This document shows, one piece after another, positions 9,963 to 19,332 of a stretch of DNA of 64,000 nt. Position 1 is the stretch's first letter. The number at the start of each line of letters is the position of its first letter. The notes under the pieces were generated by a model. That model saw nothing but the letters and a program-made list of their open reading frames with translations. It had not been told where the DNA came from and ran no database searches. Location of the stretch: the NCBI GenBank assembly GCA_900545805.1, contig URAL01000002.1, positions 17,443 through 81,442 of the forward strand. The letters run 5' to 3'. The DNA comes from an uncultured Eubacteriales bacterium. Its GTDB lineage: Bacteria; Bacillota; Clostridia; Oscillospirales; Oscillospiraceae. A program made the position numbers and the translations under genes.

Positions 9963-10835
9963 TTACTGTTTTTTCTTTTTAAGTGCAGCGGCGCCGCCGA
10001 CAATCTCGGTAATCTCTGTCGTGATGGCAGCCTGACGCGCACGGTTGAGTTTAAGATCGAGCTGTGCGATGAGCGTCTTGGTGCTGTCGGACGCGGCGGT
10101 CATAGCCGTCATTCGCGCCGAGTGTTCGCCGCACTTTGAGTCAAGCAATACGCTCATTATCTTGTTATTGAGATAGAGCTGCATGACGCTCTCAAGAACG
10201 CTGTCAGTGTCCGGCTCGAATATAAATATCCTGCCCGGCCCCTTCTTATGTTCGCTCTTTTCCGGCACCGCCGGGAGATACTGAACGTTCATCGGATCCT
10301 GACGAAGAGCCGTGACGTAGTGCTGGTAGATAAGGTGCACCTCGTCATACTCGCCGCTTGTGTACAGGCTCTTAAGATAATCAGCTACCTCGAGCGCTTC
10401 GTCTATATTCGGCGTATCGCTCAGCTCGGAGAATGTCTTTACGACTTTGAGACTGCTGTTTGCCAACACATCCTTACCCCATCGGCCGCAGACAACAAGG
10501 CCGTAATCCTTGCCCGACTGTTTTATGACGGAGTTCGCATAGTGAAGGATCGAGCTGTTATACGCTCCGCAAAGGCCGCGGTTGCCCAAAAACAGGACGT
10601 AGCAAACCTTCTTCACCTCTTTATGAGGCTTTATGAAGCAATTTTCCGGCACCGACGAGGACGACAGCAGCGTGTCCATGACCTCCTGGCTTTTTTCCGA
10701 GAAGGGACGCATGGCCTGCATACCGCTCTGTGTCCTGCGCAGCTTCGACACCGCGACCATTTTCATGGCCTTGGTTATCTGCTCGGTATTCTTCACACTC
10801 TTTATTCGCGTGCGTATTGCCCGCATATTAGCCAT
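9963..10835 (-). CDS. atpG: ATP synthase gamma subunit (rotor shaft)
   Basis: 290 residues. The N-terminal coiled-coil helix (MANMRAIRTRIKSVKNTEQITKAMKMVAVSKLRR begins the protein) and C-terminal helix (ARMTAMTAASDSTKTL, then LNRARQAAITTEITEIVGGA) are the hallmarks of gamma, with a Rossmann-like domain between. It couples c-ring rotation to the catalytic sites. The ATG at 10835 follows GGGAGG. It sits between the fused alpha gene and atpD, the standard operon order. Confidence 0.96.
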   Translation of the reverse strand: MANMRAIRTRIKSVKNTEQITKAMKMVAVSKLRRTQSGMQAMRPFSEKSQEVMDTLLSSSSVPENCFIKPHKEVKKVCYVLFLGNRGLCGAYNSSILHYANSVIKQSGKDYGLVVCGRWGKDVLANSSLKVVKTFSELSDTPNIDEALEVADYLKSLYTSGEYDEVHLIYQHYVTALRQDPMNVQYLPAVPEKSEHKKGPGRIFIFEPDTDSVLESVMQLYLNNKIMSVLLDSKCGEHSARMTAMTAASDSTKTLIAQLDLKLNRARQAAITTEITEIVGGAAALKKKKQ

Positions 10836-10859
10836 TTATGTCCCTCCCTTCTTTATTTT

Positions 10860-13097
10860 TCAGAAAGTCTTCTTGAAGTTTACGATACATTCTTTAAGCT
10901 TTGCCTGCTGCTCGGCGCTCAGCTTCCTGCCGCTGAGCACTTCATCCCGGAGCTCAGGATAGCTGCGGTTTACATAATCTATTAACTCAGACTCGAAACG
11001 CGCAACATCCGAAAGCTCGAGATCATCTGCATAGCCCTCGGAGACCGCAAATATTGCGACCACCTGATCGGCAGCGCTCATGGGGGCGTACTGACCCTGC
11101 TTGAGGACTTCGGTCATGCGTGCGCCGCGATGCAGCGTATCGCGCGTGGACTTATCCAGATCGGAGCCGAACTGTGCAAACGATGCAAGCTCACGGTACT
11201 GAGCAAGATCGACACGCAGACGGCCTGCGACCTGCTTCATTGCGCCGAGCTGTGCCGCACCGCCGACACGGGATACCGACAGACCGACGTTTATTGCCGG
11301 ACGAATGCCGGAGTGGAACAGATCGCTTTCGAGGAATATCTGACCATCGGTGATGGAAATAACGTTTGTCGGGATATATGCCGAGATATCTCCCGCCTGC
11401 GTCTCTATGATGGGCAGTGCAGTCATGCTGCCGCCGCCGGACTCCTCATTGAGTCGTGCCGCACGCTCAAGAAGCCTCGAGTGCAGATAGAAAACATCGC
11501 CGGGGTATGCTTCGCGTCCGGGCGGTCTCTGAAGCAGCAGAGAAAGCTCGCGGTAAGCGGTGGCCTGCTTGCTCAGGTCATCGTATATTATGAGGACGTC
11601 TTTGCCCTTGTACATGAAGTACTCGCCCATTGCGGCGCCCGCGTAAGGCGCTATATACAGCATCGGTGCGGGCTCGGAGGCCGTTGCCGCAACTACGATG
11701 GTGTAATCCATCGCGCCGTGGCTGCGCAGCTTTTCTACGACGCCGGCAACGGTCGATTCCTTCTGGCCGATGGCGACGTAGATGCAGATAACGTCCTTGC
11801 CCTTCTGATTGATGATGGCGTCAAGCGCAATTGCGGTCTTGCCGGTCTGACGGTCGCCGATGATGAGCTCACGCTGGCCGCGGCCGATAGGAACGAGCGC
11901 ATCGATGGCCTTGAGTCCGGTCTGCATTGGCACGGATACCGGCCGTCTCGAAAGGACGCTCGGAGCCGGACTCTCGACCGGGCGGAAGGAGTCGGTCTTG
12001 ACGGGACCCTTGCCGTCGATCGGGCTGCCCATAGCATCGACCACGCGGCCGACAAGGGCTTCACCGACAGGTACCTCGACGATACGGCCGGTGCGACGGA
12101 CGCTGTCGCCCTCCTGCAGATGGCCGAACGGACCGAGCAGGACGACACCGACATTGTTCTTGTCCAGATCCTGTACCATGCCCTTGAGCCCGCCGGGGAA
12201 TTCAAGCATCTCGCCCGCCATGACATCGGCAAGGCCGGATACGCGGCAGATACCGTCGCCGAGGGTGAGGACAGTGCCTGTCTGGAACACGTCTATATCG
12301 CCGTTTACCTTTTCAAGCTGCTGCTTGATACCGTCGGCGATAGATCTCATCTGACTGTCGCTCTGGCGGGTGTTGTCTTCAACATCCTGGCTGAGCCTGT
12401 CGAGCGTGTGCGCGAGCGTTCCGTCATACACGGTATCGCCCACCTGCATACGCACACCGCCTATTACATCCGTATCGACCTCGTTATGGCATGAGATAAA
12501 GGTCTCGCATATGATCTGCGTGAGCTTCTTCATTTCATCGTCGCTCAGCGGCTGCGCGCTCTTTATTGAAATGTCAAGTTTTTTAAGTTCGTTCATGTTC
12601 AAAATGTCACTCGGCATTGCCGATACCAATTCTTTTATTTGTTCTATAAACTTATCGTTCAGCGCCTGCTTGGAATTCTCAAAGCTGCCGCTGCGAAGCA
12701 CCTCTGCCGTTATCTCCGCCACACGGCGCACTGCGTCGGACGACACTCTGTCGCGCATCTGAGCCATGAGCTGGTCTTCGCTTTTTTCGGCGTTTGCGAG
12801 GATGCTTTTCGCTTCCTCCTCGCCGGAGGCCGCTATTGCCTCGCCGTCGGCCTTAGCCTGTGCCTCGGCATCCTTGAGAAGCTGCTGCTTGCGCTCTTCG
12901 TTTTCGGCTCGGACTTTGTCGATATCCGCACCGAGGGCTTTGGCCTGAGCCTTGGCCTTTTCGGAGCTTTCTATCTCATCGCCTATCCCGCGCCTGCGGC
13001 TGCCGAACATCTTGTCGAAAAGATTCATCTTTCGGCAGATGAGGTACAGAGCGCCAAACAGTATGATAAAGTTAACTATCTTCCATAAGATTTCCAC
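10860..13097 (-). CDS. atpA: Fused ATP synthase b-like / delta (C-terminal) / alpha subunit
   Basis: A single 745-residue frame starting at GTG (13097), with GGAGG 12 bases upstream. Residues 1-25 are a membrane segment ([14 protein letters not shown]) and about 30-165 are a charged Ala/Glu/Lys-rich helix, as in the stator b subunit. About 170-245 match the C-terminal domain of delta/OSCP ([22 protein letters not shown]). Residues 250-745 are a complete alpha subunit: [15 protein letters not shown] matches a normal alpha start, Walker A is GDRQTGKT, and the alpha C-terminus is intact. The N-terminal helical domain of delta appears to be missing, and no other atpH occurs in the operon. The family parts are certain; how one fused alpha fits three alpha positions and one stalk is unknown. 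An ATG at 12350 could give free alpha, but only a weak ribosome site precedes it. Confidence 0.93.
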   Translation of the reverse strand: MEILWKIVNFIILFGALYLICRKMNLFDKMFGSRRRGIGDEIESSEKAKAQAKALGADIDKVRAENEERKQQLLKDAEAQAKADGEAIAASGEEEAKSILANAEKSEDQLMAQMRDRVSSDAVRRVAEITAEVLRSGSFENSKQALNDKFIEQIKELVSAMPSDILNMNELKKLDISIKSAQPLSDDEMKKLTQIICETFISCHNEVDTDVIGGVRMQVGDTVYDGTLAHTLDRLSQDVEDNTRQSDSQMRSIADGIKQQLEKVNGDIDVFQTGTVLTLGDGICRVSGLADVMAGEMLEFPGGLKGMVQDLDKNNVGVVLLGPFGHLQEGDSVRRTGRIVEVPVGEALVGRVVDAMGSPIDGKGPVKTDSFRPVESPAPSVLSRRPVSVPMQTGLKAIDALVPIGRGQRELIIGDRQTGKTAIALDAIINQKGKDVICIYVAIGQKESTVAGVVEKLRSHGAMDYTIVVAATASEPAPMLYIAPYAGAAMGEYFMYKGKDVLIIYDDLSKQATAYRELSLLLQRPPGREAYPGDVFYLHSRLLERAARLNEESGGGSMTALPIIETQAGDISAYIPTNVISITDGQIFLESDLFHSGIRPAINVGLSVSRVGGAAQLGAMKQVAGRLRVDLAQYRELASFAQFGSDLDKSTRDTLHRGARMTEVLKQGQYAPMSAADQVVAIFAVSEGYADDLELSDVARFESELIDYVNRSYPELRDEVLSGRKLSAEQQAKLKECIVNFKKTF

Positions 13098-13143
13098 TTG
13101 AGAACTATCCCTCCTTTCCTGTAATTCCTGTTATACATTGGGA

Positions 13144-13638
13144 TCATTCCTTGCTCTTGCCTACACATTCGTCTATTAGCGCCTTGTTATCCTCGGCGCC
13201 GCTGCCGACCAATCGGTCTGACAGGAGCGTTACCAGCTCGGACATGCTGCCGTCAATTTCATTGACCGCTGCCTGCTCCTCACTTTTTACGCGCTCGCGA
13301 ACTTTTTTATGAAGCTGCTCAGCCTCGGCATGGGCGGCGCTGAGTGCCTCACCCTTTGCCTTTTCCGCATCGCTGCGTGCGGCGTTTATTACGCCTCTCG
13401 CAGCGGCACCGGTCTGCGCAAGCTCCTGTGCAAGCTGAGCCTTGTTCTCCTCAAGTGCCGCCTCGGCATTTTTGCCCTCGGCAAGTCCCGCGTCTATACG
13501 CGCCTTGCGCGCATCCATGAAGCTCAGGACAGGCTTGAGCAGTATCTTGTTCAACAGGAACATAAACAGGAAGAAGCTGATAATAGTCAGTATGAATTCA
13601 GGTACACTGATCTGAAGTCCTACTATATCTAAAATCAA
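13144..13638 (-). CDS. atpF: ATP synthase b subunit (peripheral stalk)
   Basis: 164 residues with one N-terminal membrane segment (EFILTIISFFLFMFLLNKIL, about 14-33) and a long charged Ala/Glu/Lys helix, the classical b architecture. The start is a TTG at 13638, 6 bases after GGGGAG; no ATG in frame fits. Together with the b-like domain fused to alpha it would give two different b-type stator arms (b and b'). It lies between atpE and the fused alpha gene. Confidence 0.92.
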   Translation of the reverse strand: MILDIVGLQISVPEFILTIISFFLFMFLLNKILLKPVLSFMDARKARIDAGLAEGKNAEAALEENKAQLAQELAQTGAAARGVINAARSDAEKAKGEALSAAHAEAEQLHKKVRERVKSEEQAAVNEIDGSMSELVTLLSDRLVGSGAEDNKALIDECVGKSKE

Positions 13639-13674
13639 TACGGTCTCCCCCTTTCAAGATGTCTTTCTTTTCAA

Positions 13675-13908
13675 TTACATCTTGGCAATAAGCATGAATG
13701 CGATGACCAGGCCGTAGATTGCCAGCGCTTCCATAAAGCCCATTGCGAGGATCATGACAGACTGGAGCTGACCCTTCATATCCGGCTGACGCGCCATGCC
13801 CTCAAGCGCCTTTGACGCTGCAAGACCCTGACCGATGCCGACGCCTATCGTGCTCAGGCCGATGGCCAGCGCTACGCCTATTGCGATAAGACCCTGTGCT
13901 ATTGACAT
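13675..13908 (-). CDS. atpE: ATP synthase c subunit (rotor ring)
   Basis: 77 residues, two membrane helices joined by the polar loop ARQPD (39-43). E60 in the second helix is the ion-carrying carboxylate. Q27 and Y65, which belong to the ligand set of sodium-binding rings, are present, but the residue after E60 is Ala61 where sodium rings usually have Ser or Thr. This favours proton coupling, though the mixed set leaves room for doubt. ATG at 13908 follows AGGAGG at ideal spacing, in line with the high expression needed for a multi-copy subunit. Confidence 0.96.
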   Translation of the reverse strand: MSIAQGLIAIGVALAIGLSTIGVGIGQGLAASKALEGMARQPDMKGQLQSVMILAMGFMEALAIYGLVIAFMLIAKM

Positions 13909-13946
13909 TTGTGTTTCCTCCTATAATTGTGTATGTGTTTACTGAT

Positions 13947-14603
13947 TTATTCTTCGTCCTCGGTCGCTTCGTTTATAAATACCGCAAGCAGCATCGTAAA
14001 GACCATTGCCTGGATGAAGCAGAACAGAAGACTCAGTATATGCATGACTATGGGCAGGCCCACGGGGAACAGGCCAAACAGCGTTTCCGCCGCCAGCTCC
14101 TCACCGTAGATATTACCGTACAGTCGTAATGCCATGGACAGCGGACGCGTGAACTGCTCCAGGATGAGAATCGGGAACAGGAACGCAAAGGGCTTGAAGA
14201 ATGTGCCCAGATATTTGCCGACACCGTGCTTTTTTATGCCCGACGACTGTATTGCCACGAATGAGATCGTCGACAGCGCTGCCGTTACCGTCAGCACCGA
14301 TGTCGGTACCGTGAACAGCTCACCGGCTCCGGGGATTAACCCTGAGTAGTTGCACACAATGATCAGCACGAAGAACGAAGCAAGCATAGGGAAGTAGTGC
14401 CGCGCCTTCTTCTCTCCCAAAACGCCGGAGAAGAAGCTCAGAAGTCCGGACACGGCCATTTCCGCTATGTTTTGCAACGGCCCCGGCACATCCTTCATCT
14501 TGCGCGTCGCTATAAAGCAAAACAGCAGGATGAGCGCCATAATGCCCCACATCGAGTAGATAGTCTTCGTCGGCATCAAAAAGTTTTCAAAAAATTCTTT
14601 CAA
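13947..14603 (-). CDS. atpB: ATP synthase a subunit (ion channel)
   Basis: 218 residues with about five or six membrane spans. The essential arginine is in SMALRLYGNIYGEE, matching the RLFGN signature of the family, which faces the c-ring glutamate in the ion path. The start is a TTG at 14603, nine bases after GGAGG, and overlaps the stop of the upstream gene in a TTGA junction, which suggests translational coupling. It is followed by atpE. Confidence 0.95.
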   Translation of the reverse strand: MKEFFENFLMPTKTIYSMWGIMALILLFCFIATRKMKDVPGPLQNIAEMAVSGLLSFFSGVLGEKKARHYFPMLASFFVLIIVCNYSGLIPGAGELFTVPTSVLTVTAALSTISFVAIQSSGIKKHGVGKYLGTFFKPFAFLFPILILEQFTRPLSMALRLYGNIYGEELAAETLFGLFPVGLPIVMHILSLLFCFIQAMVFTMLLAVFINEATEDEE

Positions 14604-14923
14604 TTACTTTCACCTCCGTCCGCATCCCTGCTTTGCGGTTGGGTTTTCTTTACCATGATCCTTAAAAATACCATTCCGCCGACCGACAGGCCGACAGCGG
14701 CGGCAATGAGCGTTGCCATCATCGGAAACTCATACGCCTTGCAGATAAAATAGCACGCGGCAAGCGCCGCAGCGTCAAGCAGCAGCCTGAGCATATTAAC
14801 GCCCATGACAGCCGCCATATCGGACGCATTCATGTTGGCTTTGCTTATGCGCATATTAACATACGCAACGATCAGCCCGAGCGCAGCTCCGCCCAGCACC
14901 GGCAAAATATCCACAAGCTCCAT
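14600..14923 (-). CDS. AtpI-like small membrane protein of the ATP synthase operon
   Basis: 107 residues with four hydrophobic segments, preceding and overlapping atpB by 4 bases. Position, size and topology match the poorly conserved AtpI / ATP synthase I family, thought to help c-ring assembly and Mg2+ handling. Sequence motifs are weak, so the call rests mainly on position as first gene of the operon and on topology. The ATG at 14923 follows a GGAG at good distance. Confidence 0.7.
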   Translation of the reverse strand: MELVDILPVLGGAALGLIVAYVNMRISKANMNASDMAAVMGVNMLRLLLDAAALAACYFICKAYEFPMMATLIAAAVGLSVGGMVFLRIMVKKTQPQSRDADGGESN

Positions 14924-15135
14924 GAGTCACTCCGTAAAATCAGATAGCAATTCCAATAACAATTTTATAACATTATTATTTAACACCAAATTAACACGAA
15001 ATGCAATGCTTTTTTTCGGTTTTTTAAACAGCTTTGATGAATTGCACAATTTCTGCATGTATAATTGCCATTGTTTTTCTTTTATTAAAGCAATGCCATT
15101 TTTATCCGCGCCAATTCCTTGTTCCGTTTAAACAC

Positions 15136-15164
15136 TTGCCGACATTTTATATATCTGATATACT
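15136..15164 (+). promoter_or_regulatory. Promoter of the DUF4282 gene
   Basis: TTGCCG (15136-15141), 17 bases, TATACT (15159-15164), 30 bases before the start codon. The AT-rich 270-base gap 14924-15193 must also hold the minus-strand promoter of the ATP synthase operon; I could not fix it. Confidence 0.6.
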
Positions 15165-15193
15165 TATTTTTAAATATGTAAAGGAGGTGCGTT

Positions 15194-15646
15194 ATGGAGA
15201 CATTAATCATTATCGGGATCGTTCTCGCAGTCGCTGCGACAATATTTATCTGCGTCAGGGTGCTGCCGAAAAAGTATGACGGCAGGCTCGACAGTAAATT
15301 TTTGCAGTTTCTGCACGACTTTTTCAACTTTAAGACCTTTTACATCGAAGCGCTGACCAAATTCATTTTTGTTCTGCTGACATGTCTGTGTATATTCGTC
15401 GGCTTCCTGCTCATGTTCGGAAAATTTGAATACTACGGATATTTCGGCATGACATTCACACAGAGCACGTTCCTGTATGGACTCGGTATCATGCTGCTGG
15501 GACCGCTCGTTCTGCGGGTGACGTATGAGTTCGTTATGATGGCGATACTGCTTGTGCAGAATGTTATCGACATAAACCGCAAAATGAAGGCTCCTGCGGC
15601 CACTGCTGCAGCCTTTGCCCCGGCTGATAACGAAGCCGAAGAATAA
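15194..15646 (+). CDS. DUF4282-type small membrane protein
   Basis: 150 residues. An N-terminal membrane segment (about 1-22) is followed by a short polar stretch (LDSKFLQFLHDFFNFKTFYIEALTKF begins it) and two further hydrophobic segments (about 53-78 and 92-115). The pattern of an F/L-rich linker, two spans and a short helix ending in NVIDINRKMK fits the DUF4282 family, whose function is unknown. The ATG at 15194 has an excellent AAAGGAGGTG ribosome site. It is a single-gene unit with its own promoter and terminator. Confidence 0.6.
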   Translation: METLIIIGIVLAVAATIFICVRVLPKKYDGRLDSKFLQFLHDFFNFKTFYIEALTKFIFVLLTCLCIFVGFLLMFGKFEYYGYFGMTFTQSTFLYGLGIMLLGPLVLRVTYEFVMMAILLVQNVIDINRKMKAPAATAAAFAPADNEAEE

Positions 15647-15650
15647 AACG

Positions 15651-15682
15651 AAAATCACCCCGCCGCTCGGTGGGGTGATTTT
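15651..15682. terminator. Bidirectional terminator
   Basis: Stem AAAATCACCCC / GGGGTGATTTT between the convergent DUF4282 and AEC transporter genes. Confidence 0.85.
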
Positions 15683-15683
15683 C

Positions 15684-16613
15684 TTACACTATGCTCAGGC
15701 CGAGCAGAGATATCAGCAGCGGTATGGTGAACATTGAAAGCACCGTGCCGACAAAGATCGTTTCCGAGGCTTCAACGCCGTCGCGGCCGTAGTCCATGCC
15801 GAGAATGGCGCAGATGACCGCCGGAGGGCAGGCCGCGACAATGACGATAGAGCCGAGCATGACGATATCCGTTATGAAAAAGCGCAGCACGAACCACACC
15901 GCTATCGGCGCAACGAGAAGACGCATAAAATTCATGCCGTAAATGCGCGGATGGATAAATGCGTCCTTTATAGAGACGTTGCCGAGCGACAGACCAATGC
16001 ACATCATTGAAAGCGGGATGCAGGCATCGGAAAGCATACCTGCAACATCCTCGACTATCAGCGGCATAGGGATCTCGAACACGAAGATCACCGTTGCTAT
16101 CACTGTTGCGATTATCGGCACGTTTATCATGCTCTTGAGATTAAGCTTTTCCTTCTTGTCGCTGCCGTGCTGAAGGAACATAACGCCTACGGTGTACAGC
16201 AATATATTAAAAGGTATATTGCCGAGAGAGGCGAAGAATATTGCATTCTCGCCGTAGACCGCGGCTATGACGGGCACACCCATGAAGCCGAGGTTTGAAA
16301 AGCTCGTAACGAGGCGGTACATGCCCTTATCGCCGCCCTTTATGCGCATCGCGGCGGGAGTTATGTATCCGACGGCAAGGCAGATAAGCTGCATGACGGC
16401 GAGCATGCCTATGCCGAAGAGCATGTCCCCCTTGGTCATGTCAAGGTCCTTGTTTATGACAGACGAGAGTATCATGCCGGCAAGGAACACGTTCATGACC
16501 ATTTTGCTCAGGCCCTTGTTGAACTCAGGGCCTACGAGCCTGATTTTTGCGCACATGTATCCAAGCGCCAGGATGATGACAAGCAGCGCCATTTTTTCAA
16601 ATATAACAAGCAT
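15684..16613 (-). CDS. AEC family (auxin efflux carrier-like) transporter
   Basis: 309 residues and about ten membrane segments, split into two five-helix halves as in the AEC/BASS fold. Family-typical stretches are the N-terminal ALGYMCAKIRLVGPEFNKGLS, the crossover SFSNLGFMGVPVI and the C-terminal half AACPPAVICAILGMDYG. Bacterial AEC members move organic acids such as malate; the substrate here is unknown. The ATG at 16613 follows GAGG. It lies 17 bases after mgtE on the same strand and is probably cotranscribed. Confidence 0.88.
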   Translation of the reverse strand: MLVIFEKMALLVIILALGYMCAKIRLVGPEFNKGLSKMVMNVFLAGMILSSVINKDLDMTKGDMLFGIGMLAVMQLICLAVGYITPAAMRIKGGDKGMYRLVTSFSNLGFMGVPVIAAVYGENAIFFASLGNIPFNILLYTVGVMFLQHGSDKKEKLNLKSMINVPIIATVIATVIFVFEIPMPLIVEDVAGMLSDACIPLSMMCIGLSLGNVSIKDAFIHPRIYGMNFMRLLVAPIAVWFVLRFFITDIVMLGSIVIVAACPPAVICAILGMDYGRDGVEASETIFVGTVLSMFTIPLLISLLGLSIV

Positions 16614-16630
16614 TTTCGGTATTCCTCAAG

Positions 16631-18031
16631 CTAAAAGCTGATCATGAGCTTTGCTATCTCAAAGTAAATGAGCAGCGAGACAGCGTCGGTGATTGTGGAT
16701 ATCAGGGGATTTGCCATGACCGCCGGGTCAACTCCGAGCTTCTCGGCCACGATTGGCAGAACGCTGCCGACGACTTTTGCGAATATGACGATAAAAACGA
16801 TGGCAAGGCTGACGACGGCAGCAACGGTGAGCGTTACACCGTCATTGTTTAAAAGCATTCTGTCCACCAGCAGCATTTTGACGAAATTGACCGCCGCGAG
16901 CGTCACGCCGCAGAGTATCGCAACTCTGAATTCCTTCCATATTACCCTGCCGACATCCTCGGGCTCGGTATCGCCCAGGGAAATGCTTCGTATGACGGCG
17001 GTGGAGGCCTGCGCACCGGAGTTTCCGCCAGTGCCCATCAGCATGGGAATAAAGCCTATAAGTACGGCTTGAACTGCAAGTGCATCCTCAAAGGAGTTTA
17101 TTATCATGCTCGTAAACGTCGCCGAGAGCATTAGGAACATAAGCCACGGAACGCGGCGCTTCCACATATCCCAGGTACTGGTGCGTGAATACGGCTTATC
17201 CGAAGGCGTCATTGCGGCCATGATCTCGAAGTCCTCGGTGGCCTCGGCTTCCATGACGTCGATTACGTCGTCGACGGTGACGATGCCGACGAGGCGGCCT
17301 TCCTTATCGACGACGGGCAGAGCCATGAGGTCGTAGTTCGAGATCTTCTCCGCCGCCTCCTCCTGATCATCGTGCGTCATGCAGAATACGACGTTCGTAT
17401 CCATGATATCCTCGATGACCGTTTCATCGTCTGAAAGCAGCAGATCCTTTACAGACAGAACGCCCTCGAGCTTACGGTCGGCAGAGGTGACAAAGCAAGT
17501 GTATATAGTCTCCTTATCCTCGCCTATCCTTCGTATGCGTGCAATGGATTCGCGCACGTTCATGTATTTTTTAAGATCCACGAACTCGGCAGTCATAATG
17601 CTTCCTGCCGAATTCTCAGGGTAGTTGAGATACTGATTTATAAGCCGGCGTGTCTCCGGCGTCGCCGTGCGCATGACACGCTTTACAACGTTTGCCGGAA
17701 GCTCCTCCATCATGTCGACTGCGTCGTCAACATACAGCTCTTCAATTATCGCCGACAGCTCGGAGTCGGTGATGGAGTTTATTATCTGCTCCTGCTCGGG
17801 CGAATCGAAATTGGCAAAAACGTCGGCCGCCGTCTCCTTGGACAAAAGTCTGAACACCATCGGCATGCGGTTATCGCCGATCTCGGACAGAAACTCCGCC
17901 ACGTCGAACTCGTTCATGTCCTCAAGGCGGAGCTGGAGCTCCTTCATTCGCCGCTCATTGAGAAGCTGCATGAGCTCGTCGGCCTGCTTTAAGCGCTTTG
18001 CCTCAAAGTCCATATTCTCCATGTTATCCAT
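16631..18031 (-). CDS. mgtE: MgtE family magnesium transporter
   Basis: 466 residues in the full MgtE layout: an N-terminal superhelical domain (about 10-130; DVAEFLSEIGDNRMPMVFRLL), two CBS domains (about 135-260) and five C-terminal membrane helices with the conserved GTGGNSGAQAS motif. MgtE is a homodimeric Mg2+ channel whose N and CBS domains close the pore when cytosolic Mg2+ is high. The start ATG follows GGAGG by 7 bases. It sits between ahcY and the AEC gene on the same strand without visible terminators. Confidence 0.95.
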   Translation of the reverse strand: MDNMENMDFEAKRLKQADELMQLLNERRMKELQLRLEDMNEFDVAEFLSEIGDNRMPMVFRLLSKETAADVFANFDSPEQEQIINSITDSELSAIIEELYVDDAVDMMEELPANVVKRVMRTATPETRRLINQYLNYPENSAGSIMTAEFVDLKKYMNVRESIARIRRIGEDKETIYTCFVTSADRKLEGVLSVKDLLLSDDETVIEDIMDTNVVFCMTHDDQEEAAEKISNYDLMALPVVDKEGRLVGIVTVDDVIDVMEAEATEDFEIMAAMTPSDKPYSRTSTWDMWKRRVPWLMFLMLSATFTSMIINSFEDALAVQAVLIGFIPMLMGTGGNSGAQASTAVIRSISLGDTEPEDVGRVIWKEFRVAILCGVTLAAVNFVKMLLVDRMLLNNDGVTLTVAAVVSLAIVFIVIFAKVVGSVLPIVAEKLGVDPAVMANPLISTITDAVSLLIYFEIAKLMISF

Positions 18032-18066
18032 TGCGGAGCCTCCTTTTCACATTTTTACTCGCAAGG

Positions 18067-19302
18067 TTACTTTCCGAGATACTCGGCTTGCTCCTTACTG
18101 AGCGTATCGATACCGACGCCCATGGCCTTGAGCTTGCATCTTGCGACCTCGTAATCTATCTCTCGAGGAACGGAAACGACGTCGGCAGCGAGTCTGCCGC
18201 GGTTATCTGCAAGATATTTTGCCGACAGTGCCTGGATGGCAAAGCTCATATCCATAATCTCCGCCGGGTGGCCGTCGGCTGCGGCAAGATTAACGAGTCT
18301 GCCTTCTGCTATGGTGAAAAGCGTTTTCCCGTCGGGCATGACATATCCCTGTATATTATGGCGCGCTTCATATTTTTTAACGGCCGTTTTTTCGAGAGCC
18401 TCCATATCGACCTCGACATTGAAGTGACCGGCGTTGCTGAGTATCGCGCCGTCCTTCATGAGAGGGAAGTGCTCTGCGGTTATGATATCTCTGCCGCCGG
18501 TGACGGTGCAGAAGATATCGCCGATCCTCGCGGCCTCGGCCATGGGCATGACCTCGTATCCGTCCATAACGGCCTCGAGTGCGCGGATGGGATCGGTTTC
18601 GGTCACGATGACCTTTGCGCCCAGTCCCTTGGCTCTGAGCGATACACCCTTTCCGCACCAGCCGTAGCCGGAAATGACAACGTACTTGCCGGCAATGATG
18701 AGGTTCGTCGTGCGGCAGATGCCGTCCCACACGCTCTGACCCGTGCCGTAGCGGTTATCGAACATATGCTTGCAGTCTGCATCGTTTACCATGACCATCG
18801 GGAAGCGCAGAGCGCCGGCGGCGGACATAATGCGCAGGCGGTTTATGCCCGTTGTAGTCTCCTCGCAGCCTCCGATAACGCCGGGGATGAGATGCGAGAA
18901 TTCCTCGTGCATGAGGTGGACAAGGTCGCCGCCGTCGTCGATTATTATATTCGGGCCTATCCTGAGCACCTCGCGCAGGCAGTCTTCGTACTGCTTTTCC
19001 GTGCAGCCGTACTCGGCAAAGACGTTCATGCCGCCGGCAGCCAGCGCCGCCGCGACGTCATCCTGCGTTGAGAGAGGATTGGAGCCCGTGACGTACATTT
19101 CCGCTCCGCCGAGCTCCATGACCCGGCACAGATAAGCGGTTTTTGCCTCAAGATGGACGGAAAGCGCAACCTTTAGCCCCTTAAAGGGCTTTTCATCGGC
19201 AAAGCGGCGGCCGATGCCGCGCAGCACGGGCATATTGCGCTCGACCCAGTTTATTTTCATCTCGCCGGAAGGTGCGAGGCTTATGTCTTTAATGATGCTC
19301 AT
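18067..19302 (-). CDS. ahcY: Adenosylhomocysteinase
   Basis: 411 residues from the ATG at 19302, which follows AAGGGGG; an in-frame start at 19329 is less likely. The NAD-binding signature VVISGYGWCGKG and the substrate-domain segments (INWVERNMPVL, SVHLEAKTAYL, SNPLSTQDDVAAAL, IIDDGGDLVH) identify the family. The length matches the shorter bacterial and archaeal enzymes that lack the 40-residue insertion of the eukaryotic form. It cleaves S-adenosylhomocysteine to adenosine and homocysteine after methylation reactions. It is the first gene of a probable ahcY-mgtE-AEC unit. Confidence 0.93.
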   Translation of the reverse strand: MSIIKDISLAPSGEMKINWVERNMPVLRGIGRRFADEKPFKGLKVALSVHLEAKTAYLCRVMELGGAEMYVTGSNPLSTQDDVAAALAAGGMNVFAEYGCTEKQYEDCLREVLRIGPNIIIDDGGDLVHLMHEEFSHLIPGVIGGCEETTTGINRLRIMSAAGALRFPMVMVNDADCKHMFDNRYGTGQSVWDGICRTTNLIIAGKYVVISGYGWCGKGVSLRAKGLGAKVIVTETDPIRALEAVMDGYEVMPMAEAARIGDIFCTVTGGRDIITAEHFPLMKDGAILSNAGHFNVEVDMEALEKTAVKKYEARHNIQGYVMPDGKTLFTIAEGRLVNLAAADGHPAEIMDMSFAIQALSAKYLADNRGRLAADVVSVPREIDYEVARCKLKAMGVGIDTLSKEQAEYLGK

Positions 19303-19332
19303 AAATTGACCCCCTTTTTCACAAAACAACTC

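Noticed and set aside
11130..12494. Open frame of 454 codons on the plus strand
   Set aside because: It lies antisense to the alpha part of the ATP synthase fusion, whose high third-position G+C keeps the opposite frame open; the product has no family features and no ribosome site.
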